Assembly (NCBI RefSeq): GCF_030409755.1
Contig: NZ_JAUFQE010000001.1
Coordinates: 806,001-870,000, forward strand
Reading direction: 5' to 3'
Length of the DNA stretch: 64,000 nt
DNA from: Vibrio lentus
GTDB taxonomy: Bacteria; Pseudomonadota; Gammaproteobacteria; Enterobacterales; Vibrionaceae
The number at the start of each line of letters is the position of its first letter. Within the stretch, counting starts at the first letter, position 1. The notes beneath the pieces are model-generated. The model was given only the letters and a program-made list of their open reading frames with translations, did not search any database and was not told the DNA's origin. Both the position numbers and the translations under genes were made by a program. Positions 7,857-16,400 of this stretch are shown piece after piece.

Positions 7857-10008
7857 GACGACCTCCCTTCACCACTGAAACCGTCTTAAATCGACTCGCC
7901 CCTTTGGGTACACTTTTCTTCTGTAGAGAGAGGATATCTTTTGGCTCACCCTCAGCTACGATTTGACCTTTATCCAACACAACCACTCGGTCACACATCA
8001 TCAAGAATGAAGATTTGTGTGAGCTGATCAGCATTGAAGTTTCTCTTGGCATACTTTGAAGTGCATTGAAGAACTGTATCTCAGCTTGATTATCTAGCGC
8101 ACTAGTAGGTTCATCCATAATCAATAGTTTTGGACAGCGATACAATGCTCTCGCTATTGCCACAGCTTGTCGTTGGCCTCCTGAAAGCAATCGCCCACCC
8201 TCGCCGACTGGCGTTTCTAAGCCGTTGCTCAAGCGCCCCATATAACCGTTGAGCCCTGACTGTTGCAGCGCTTGTCTTAGCTTTTCTTCATCAACGTTAG
8301 TCGCACCTAATGTGACGTTGTCGTAAACACTACCAAAGATAAGATTAGTGGTTTGTCCAACCCATCCCATACCGCTACGCAAGACACTGGTAGGCCATAA
8401 TTGCCCGTCAATCTCTTGGTAAAAAGCTTGCCCTGTTGTTGGTAAATACTGACGAGCCACAATCGATAAAAGTGTGGTTTTTCCAGAACCTGCCGCACCG
8501 ACAAGACCAACTCGCTCGCCCGGCTTAATATCAAGAGAAATCTCTTTCAACGCAGGGCTTTGAGTATCAGGATAGGTAAACGTGACCTCATCTAATCTGA
8601 CTCCACCAGCAAAATCACCCTTGTCGATCACTTGGTGCTTAGATTCTTCTTGCGGTAAGTCCATGATCTGGTTGAGGCCTTCAACGGCTGAGCGTGTTTG
8701 TTGGAACCTCAGCATTAAAAAAGAAAGTTGATTCACTGAGCTCGCAGCACGCCCACTCAACATCACCACCGCTATCAAACCACCCATGCTCAGCAAGCCT
8801 TCAGAGATCTGATACACACCGAATATGATCAGAGTGATGGTGACGATCTGCTGACTCGACTGAATAGAATGAGTCACAATGTTAGAGTAATGACGAGATT
8901 GAGTCTGCCATTGAGAGAGCGATGAAATCGTCTGTTCCCAACGTTTCTGAGCGATTCCCTCAGCGTTGTTTTGCTTGATATCCGGAAGGGTTGTTAAGCA
9001 GTCAAACAGCTGTGCTTGTCTTTGTGTCGATAAACGTGCGGTTTCATCGAATGTTTTCTCGACTTTGCCTTTCATCGCAATGCTCAGCACAATCAAGACC
9101 AACATGATCGCGACAGGGATAAACATCATCGCACCACCGAGCCAGCCAATAAGGAATAGGAACAACAAGGTGAATGGCAGGTCGACTAAAGTAACCAGAG
9201 AAATAGAAGTGAAGAAATCTTTAACGCTATCGAAATCTTGAAGCTGTCTGGCAAATGCGCCTACTGATTGAGGTCGATTTTCGAGCTTCATACCAAGGAC
9301 TTTAGAGAACAATTGAGAAGACAACTTGTTATCAATATAGCGCCCAGCCATGTCAGTCACAGAGCTTCGTGAGCTTCTCAATACCCAATCAAAAATAACA
9401 ACAATACCAACACCTGCCGCCAGAACCCAAAGCGTGTTAAACGCTTGGTTCGGAACCACGCGGTCATACACGTTCATAGTAAAAAGAGGCACGACTAGCG
9501 CGAGCAAGTTGATCAAGAATGAAGCGATAAACAGGTCTCTGTACCAAGGTTTTACTTCTTTGACGACACGCCACAACCAACGAGTGTTGGACTTATTCTC
9601 GCTGCGTTCATGGGATTGAACACGAGCATCATCGAGAGCTTGAGCACCCACTTGCCAAACATACGATTCGACTTGAGCAACCAATTCTTTTAATGAAGTT
9701 TGTTGGTTTGAGTTGGTTTCGCAATCCAATACTTGAAAGTCGTCACCGGAACCTTGAGTGACAACAAGGGGGCTCCCTGTCGCGGAATTAACAGCAACAA
9801 CGGGGAACTGACATTGAGTCAGTAATTCTTTTTTTACGTGGCTCAGAGTTAAACCCGATTTCTCAATCGCTCTTGGGAAAAGGGACTCATTGAGCCTTCC
9901 TTCGACTAAAGGTAGGCCAGACACTATTTTGGAAGGATGGCTTCGAACATTAAAATGCTCACATAACCACTCAACACAACCTAGCCAGCTGTCTTTTTGT
10001 TCTACCAA
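7849..10008 (-). CDS. Type I secretion ABC exporter (permease-ATPase, LapB-like)
   Basis: 719 residues. Residues about 1-140 are a degenerate C39-peptidase-like domain: no protease Cys motif is seen, so it would bind but not cleave the substrate, as in adhesin/RTX exporters. Then six membrane helices (from LFIASFLINLLALVVPLFTM) and a nucleotide-binding domain with Walker A GAAGSGKTT, signature LLSGGQRQAVAIARAL, Walker B LLIMDEPTSALD and switch His in SSHKSS. Start TTG at 10008 is preceded by GGAAG; no in-frame ATG is suitable. It lies 33 bases after the adhesin gene and uses ATP to export it across both membranes. Confidence 0.92.
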   Translation of the reverse strand: MVEQKDSWLGCVEWLCEHFNVRSHPSKIVSGLPLVEGRLNESLFPRAIEKSGLTLSHVKKELLTQCQFPVVAVNSATGSPLVVTQGSGDDFQVLDCETNSNQQTSLKELVAQVESYVWQVGAQALDDARVQSHERSENKSNTRWLWRVVKEVKPWYRDLFIASFLINLLALVVPLFTMNVYDRVVPNQAFNTLWVLAAGVGIVVIFDWVLRSSRSSVTDMAGRYIDNKLSSQLFSKVLGMKLENRPQSVGAFARQLQDFDSVKDFFTSISLVTLVDLPFTLLFLFLIGWLGGAMMFIPVAIMLVLIVLSIAMKGKVEKTFDETARLSTQRQAQLFDCLTTLPDIKQNNAEGIAQKRWEQTISSLSQWQTQSRHYSNIVTHSIQSSQQIVTITLIIFGVYQISEGLLSMGGLIAVVMLSGRAASSVNQLSFLMLRFQQTRSAVEGLNQIMDLPQEESKHQVIDKGDFAGGVRLDEVTFTYPDTQSPALKEISLDIKPGERVGLVGAAGSGKTTLLSIVARQYLPTTGQAFYQEIDGQLWPTSVLRSGMGWVGQTTNLIFGSVYDNVTLGATNVDEEKLRQALQQSGLNGYMGRLSNGLETPVGEGGRLLSGGQRQAVAIARALYRCPKLLIMDEPTSALDNQAEIQFFNALQSMPRETSMLISSHKSSFLMMCDRVVVLDKGQIVAEGEPKDILSLQKKSVPKGASRFKTVSVVKGGRHE

Positions 10009-10041
10009 TCTAAACTTCCTTTTATAGACCGTACATCTAAC

Positions 10042-10410
10042 TTACAGCGTTAAGTTGTTGTCATCTATCATTTTTTGTAAAATTTGTGCTTCTAATGCAC
10101 TGCTGCTATCACCTTGATACAAATCGTCGTACGTGACATCAGCCAACAAGATGTTTTGTTGAACATCTTCGTCACCATTAGGCTTGATAGAAATGGTTAC
10201 GCCTTCGCCCGACTCCTCAAGGTCTAAGTAATTGCGAGCTTGTACTCCAGTACTAAGATCCAAGCTACCTAGAATACTCGTCAGGTCAATCGCATCAGTG
10301 TCTGGAGACGTATCAAAATCTTGAATCACATCGTAGCTTGGTACCTCAGCGCTGCCCAAACCTGATGATTCAAACACAAAATTGTCAGATCCTGTACCAC
10401 CAATCAGCAA
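10042..10410 (-). other. C-terminal type I secretion signal domain of the adhesin
   Basis: The last ~120 residues carry the one RTX-like calcium turn, the DFD-x-D-x-IDLT motif and a short acidic/hydrophobic tail ending MIDDNNLTL, the usual layout of the exporter-recognition domain in Vibrio T1SS adhesins. Confidence 0.6.
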
Positions 10411-13400
10411 ATCGTTATCGTCTGTCGCGGTAATGGTAGAGTCGCCGTCAGCAACAAATTCAACCGATACCGTTTGAGGCAACCCTACCGCTTGGTTGTT
10501 GCCTATCTCAGCAGAAGGCTCGATGGTGAGTTCAAATGGGTCAACGCCATCATAACCGCCAGTAATTGCTAAATTAGGTACATCTGCTAAATCCACCACA
10601 TATTGACCATCAACCATAGAGCCGTGTGAGAACGTCAAACCTGCGGGAATATCATAAATAGTAATGAAGCCCACTTCTGAATCGGCAGGGTTTACAAGGG
10701 AAAGGTCTAAACCAAGAGGAATCGTGCCACTTGCTTCAGCCACAATCGAAGAGTATTCAACGCTTAGTAAAGGCGCATCCGGTTCTGGTGTAATGATAAG
10801 CGTCATGTCTTGTGAGCTTGGGTCACCCGTGTCGACCACTAACTCGCCAAGTACGGTATTTTGATCAACCGTTCGGCCGGTAATCGTAATGTCGAGATTA
10901 CCAAACGCATCACCAGCAAAGAATTCTAGCTCATCAACTGAGCTTGCTTTAACGAGAATCGTCGCCTGCGCGATATCGCCAACACGGATAAACGAGCTGG
11001 TTTCAGAGCCAATTCGAATTCGGTCTAATCCGACTAACCCTGACGGATCCGAAGTTGCATTAACCGTTACGGTAATTGATAAGAATTCATCGCTGTTGGT
11101 TTCAAAACTATTGGCATCAAGTGGGATAGCAATTCCATCATCTTCACTTCCAGTGAGCTGTTCAGGTAAATCGAAGAACTCAACTTTATCACCAATAGGA
11201 TTCACACCCACGGTAAATTCGGATGCAGTATAACGAATATCAGTAGTGCCAATTTCTTGAGTAATGGCTTCTAGAGACAGATTAATATCACCACTAAAGT
11301 CTCGCGGAGGCAAAATAACTAAGTTAGCAAGCTGGCTTGGATCCAGTTGCCACTCATAAGTAGGGTTACCATCAAAGGTCCCGCCATCGACGCCATTGTT
11401 AGGAACTAATTGGTAGCTGTCGCCCACCTTTATCGCAACAACCGCACCTTCAGGTACGCCTTTCAATGCCAAGGACATATTTTCAGAGCCATCTTGGTCA
11501 ATCAGCTCCGCGCTCAGCGATGACAATGAAATGTAGTTATCTTCGTCACCTACTATATCCTCTGTCACCAAGTTTGCCGCATCAGCAACAGGTTCAACGG
11601 TGATCGTCACCACGGTCGTTTTATCTTGCGTATCCGTTTCAGTCACACAATCCGCTTCATCGGTAATATTGGCGGTTACTGTTAAGGTGATTTCGCCACT
11701 GTAATGCTCAGGTGGTGTTACCAACACATCACTCAAGCGGCTAGGATCGGTTACAGTCCAAGTACCATTGCCGTTATCAACCAACAAGCCAGTATCAGCA
11801 GGGCTCTCCGATAGCATGCCACCATTTGATACCGTAATCGTCAGAGAGTTAACGGTTTCTTTACCAGTAGCGCTATTGCCTTCGCCCGTGATTAACTGAC
11901 CATCTTCAACGCTATCGCCAAGAACGAGTTCGAGATTAAGGTCTGTCGCGATATCTTCTTGGATTGTTGTCGAATCTGTAGCCACGGTAATGTCATCCAC
12001 GACTGGTAACACCTGAATGCTAATCGTCTGTTGTGTTGTTACGGTGTCGCCGTTACACGGTGAGGTTTCAATCGTCTCTATCGTGAAATCAATACATCCA
12101 GCGAAATCCTCATCCAATCCAGTTAACGTCAGTTTCGAGAGACCATCGGCAGTAATCGAGTAACCGACTACTTCGCCAGATGCGTCATATTCAGCAATAA
12201 CGCCATCACCAGAAATCTCGACGCCCTCAGGAAGAGAATCGGCAGGAATATAGAAAGAGATCGTATTGTCTGGGTCACTGGCTACATTGGTATTGAGCAA
12301 GCCCGTAAGATCGATATCTTCCCCTTCTGGTGTCTTAATCTCACCATCCGGTTGAATCGGGCTTGGTGGACCTACAGGATCACAAGTACCGCCACCGCCG
12401 TCATGGCCAGTGATCTGAATTTGGAATGAAGTATCTATATACTTTGAATCTTCTCCATCGATAACACGAGCACGCACCACAATATCTAAAACAGGTGTAT
12501 CGCTTGGGCTGGCGATCGTCATACCGCTCAAAATTTCTTGCGCCAACTCTTGAATAGAGTCACTCGTCAGGCCATTGGCGGAGATAATCCAGTTTCCTGA
12601 AACATCTTGAGCGGCTCCGTTGGGGTGATCGATAATCAGCGAATAGCCATCAGGCACATCGATCAAGATATAATCTAAGTACTCTGAGCCATCCATATCT
12701 GCGTCAACAAAAGTAACCGCATCCGACACGTTGACTGGAGAACCGTCATCACTAATGTATAGCTGACCAGAACTCTCCAAACGAGTATCTGACTCGACCC
12801 TTGCATCTACAGTGACACTGATTGATCCTGAAATATCCTTTACATCAGTCGCGCCTGTCGGTGAAGTGTCGGTAACTTCATAGGTAATTGGGATCGAAAA
12901 TGTACCGCTCAAATCTTCAGTAGCGGTGACGGACAGTCTTCCGCTACTTAAAAGCTCGGACAGTGTTGGCGTCGTAGAGTCTAATAAACTTTCTAAATCT
13001 AACCCGGAAACCGGCACATCAATAACACTACCATCAAAATAAAGAGTCAGATCAGCAGGAAGACTGTCAATCACATAACCCGTTAAAGACTCACTTCCAT
13101 CAACATCTTGATTCACTGATGGCTCTAGGTTCAATCCAATTTGGCTGTCTTCAATACCTTGAGTGCTGACTGTTTGACCATCTTCTTGATCAACAACGGG
13201 CGCTAACTCTACTTTCAACGTCATCGGGAACTCACCCGAATCACCATCAGGCTCTGTTGAAATAGCAATAACAGTTAGCTCTAACTCGCCACTGAAATCA
13301 GTAACAGGCTTGAGGTATAGGTCATTCAGTTGAGCGTTAGAGACTTGGAATACAGGCCCTGTCACATCATCAACATACGCGATCGTCAGCGACACTGGCT

Positions 13401-16400
13401 CACCCAACGAATCCACTAGCAAGGTGCCGTCAGGAATATTGGTCAGAAGTATATTGATCTCTTCTGAAACGTCGTCATCAGAAGTTTGAACCACAAAATC
13501 AAGTCGAATCAGACCATCTTCATTGAGAACAGATTGGTTGCTGATGACTTTAGTGTCGCTATCATATTCCCAGTGTGCATTACCTCCGTCCACGACGTTA
13601 GGCTCATCCACCACACCTTTAAGGAAAATATTGATGGTTTTAGTGTCGCTAAGTGCGGTCACATTAACAGGGTCTAACGAGTCAATTGTCGATTCATAAG
13701 AAACGGCAGTTACCTTAATATATAGGTCTTCCGTAAATGAACTGATGTCTTCTTTTGGTATTAGATAAGCAGTACCGTTCTCAATCGCTTCAGCGGACAC
13801 CAGATATGTGTTGGGGCCAAGTAGGTCAAATAACCCGCCTTGAATTGACCAACCGTCTTGTACTTCAATTTGATAATTTAAGGATTCAGACTCATCAGTC
13901 AGCGAGCCACTGATTACTTTCTCTAGGGTAATACTTTCATCTTCAAGACCTTTATAATCTTTGACAGATAAAATGGGAGTGTCCGCATCAGGTGAAATAT
14001 CTACCGTAACAGTATGAATAATCTCGGCAGTTTTATCGTTAGGATCAGCAAAGCTATTCCCCGCTTCAGTTGCAATCGCAGTGATCTCAAACTCGAATCG
14101 ACCCGCAAGGTTTTCATCGGCTCTAATTTCCATCTTATCGATTTGAGCTTGGGTGTACTCTTTGCCCTCTTTAACCACGTTACCGTTCAAGGTGATATTC
14201 AGCCCATCTGGAATGCCACTAATGGTGTAAGACAATTCTTCAGATGTGTCTTGGTCAACCAACTGAGCGGTGATATCTAATTTAATTGGGTCTGCGTCAT
14301 CTTCTACGGATTGGTAGGTAAACACAGAATCTGACCAATCTGGGGCATCTGCCACGGGTAAAACGGAGACCGAGACATCAGCGGTCAGCTCTTTTGGAAC
14401 CGTGTCAGTACTAATGATGGCGTTGATCGCTAAAATAACCGTTGAGGTCGTATTCGATTCATGGAGTGCAGGTCGATAAGTTAACTGACCATTCGGGCCG
14501 GTAAACTGACTGTCAATCGCCTTTAACTGATTACCTGAAAGCATCACCTTGCCATCAACCACTTGAAGCAATACGCCATCTAAATACAAGCTACCGCCTT
14601 GCAAAGAAGCTTCAGAGAACTCAATAGCAGTAACGGTTTCGCTTTGGTCTACATCTCCGGTTGCCACACTCACGACGATAATCGCATCGTTGTCTTCTGT
14701 AGTTTCTGAATCTTCATAACGAATAAAACCTTCGTTATCATCTAACACAAGCTCAGCGTTACTTATTACTTCATCACCATCTGCATCTCGTACCAAATAG
14801 TCAATATCATCGATTATTTTAGGGTTAGTAGGATCTGTCGATACGTTTGGATTCGTGGTTAGTTGGTAACTACCATCTGGTGAAAGAGTAAACTGACCAT
14901 AAGTAGATCCACTATCATAGTCGTTGATAAGATTGATCGCGATAGGAGTACCGACATCATCAAAGGTATACGTGACATTTCGATAGGTGAAGCTAATGAT
15001 TTCGGCACCATCTGCCCCTGCAAACTCTTCCGTTAAGAACTGTCCATTGAGATCATCGCCCTCAACCATTTCAATAGAACCGCTTCGAGAAGTAGGAACC
15101 GCATCCGTAACGTTGACTGAATAGATAGCAGGATCAGAGCTATCTCCATCGACATCAGTGACAACCAATTCAAAATTCACAGCTAGGTTGTTTTCACCAT
15201 CACCCGTTGCATGATCGAGCGGCGCATAAAGATTGAACTCTGTAGTGCCATCGTTGTTAAAACGAATTCGGAAGATATCGTTACCCGACGAATCTTGAGC
15301 GTAATACCAACCATCGGCATTCACTTCTTGCAAAGATATGGCTCGCCCACCACTGCTATAGCCAAGCGCATCAAAAGCAGCGGTATTAATTGACACTGAT
15401 GCTATATCATCTGAGCCTTGGATAATTGATATCGATGGACTCGGTTCTTCAGTACCAGCTTGTTCATTGTCACCAATGAGGCCGTCCTCATCGACAGATA
15501 TACTACCTACAATTGAGAATGCAGGGTCCTTACCGTCGTATATTTTGATGTCGGATTCTTGCGTATCTCGAGAGCCATCTGAGTCAATCGTGACGATAGA
15601 AGCTGGTATTGTCAGTTCGGTGTCTTTTAAACCAGACCCATGATCAATGGACTGATATAACTCAATAACAACATTTACGTTTGTTGAGCCATTCGCTTCA
15701 AGGCTAAAATCATCTGGTAACTTGATTTTGAAGACAGCATCGCCATTACTAAGGACAGCATCAAAAGTTCCATTACCGTTATCACGCCAAGTCAACGCTT
15801 CACTATTGCTGGTTACCGCTATACCATCGCTGTCGAGAACAGCTTGGCCAGTCGCCACATCCAACCCCAAGAAAACTAGAGGGTCATTACCCGCAGTAAC
15901 AGCCAAAGTCACATTCGCTGTTGAACCTATTCCCGAAGGAGTGCTATCAGCGACAGGAATTTCACTGAGCTCAACTGTTCCTGAACCAATCGTCGGCTCA
16001 CCGCCATCTGTCACTGACACATTCAAGCTTAATTTGGTTTCATCGTTGTCATCATCTCTTGCAGTAACGACGAAAGGGATTTGATCGGTGGATGAGCTTT
16101 GATCTAAACCTTTATTGAGAGTAAAGGTATACGTCACATCAGAATCAACTTGATTATCTGTCGGTGGGAAACTAAGCGTAAAAGCAATGTTTTCAGCACT
16201 AACAGAGCCGACGTAACCTGTCAGCAGTTCACCACCCGGCGAAACTGTATAAACGATTTGGACGCCGCCACTAAACAATAACGGTTGATCAGCTGCGGAA
16301 AAGTACAGTGCTCCCTCATAGTCACTACCAAGATTGACACTGAAAACACCCGTGCTCGATGTAATTCCACTTGTAAGGTTAGATTCATCGACGGCGGCAT

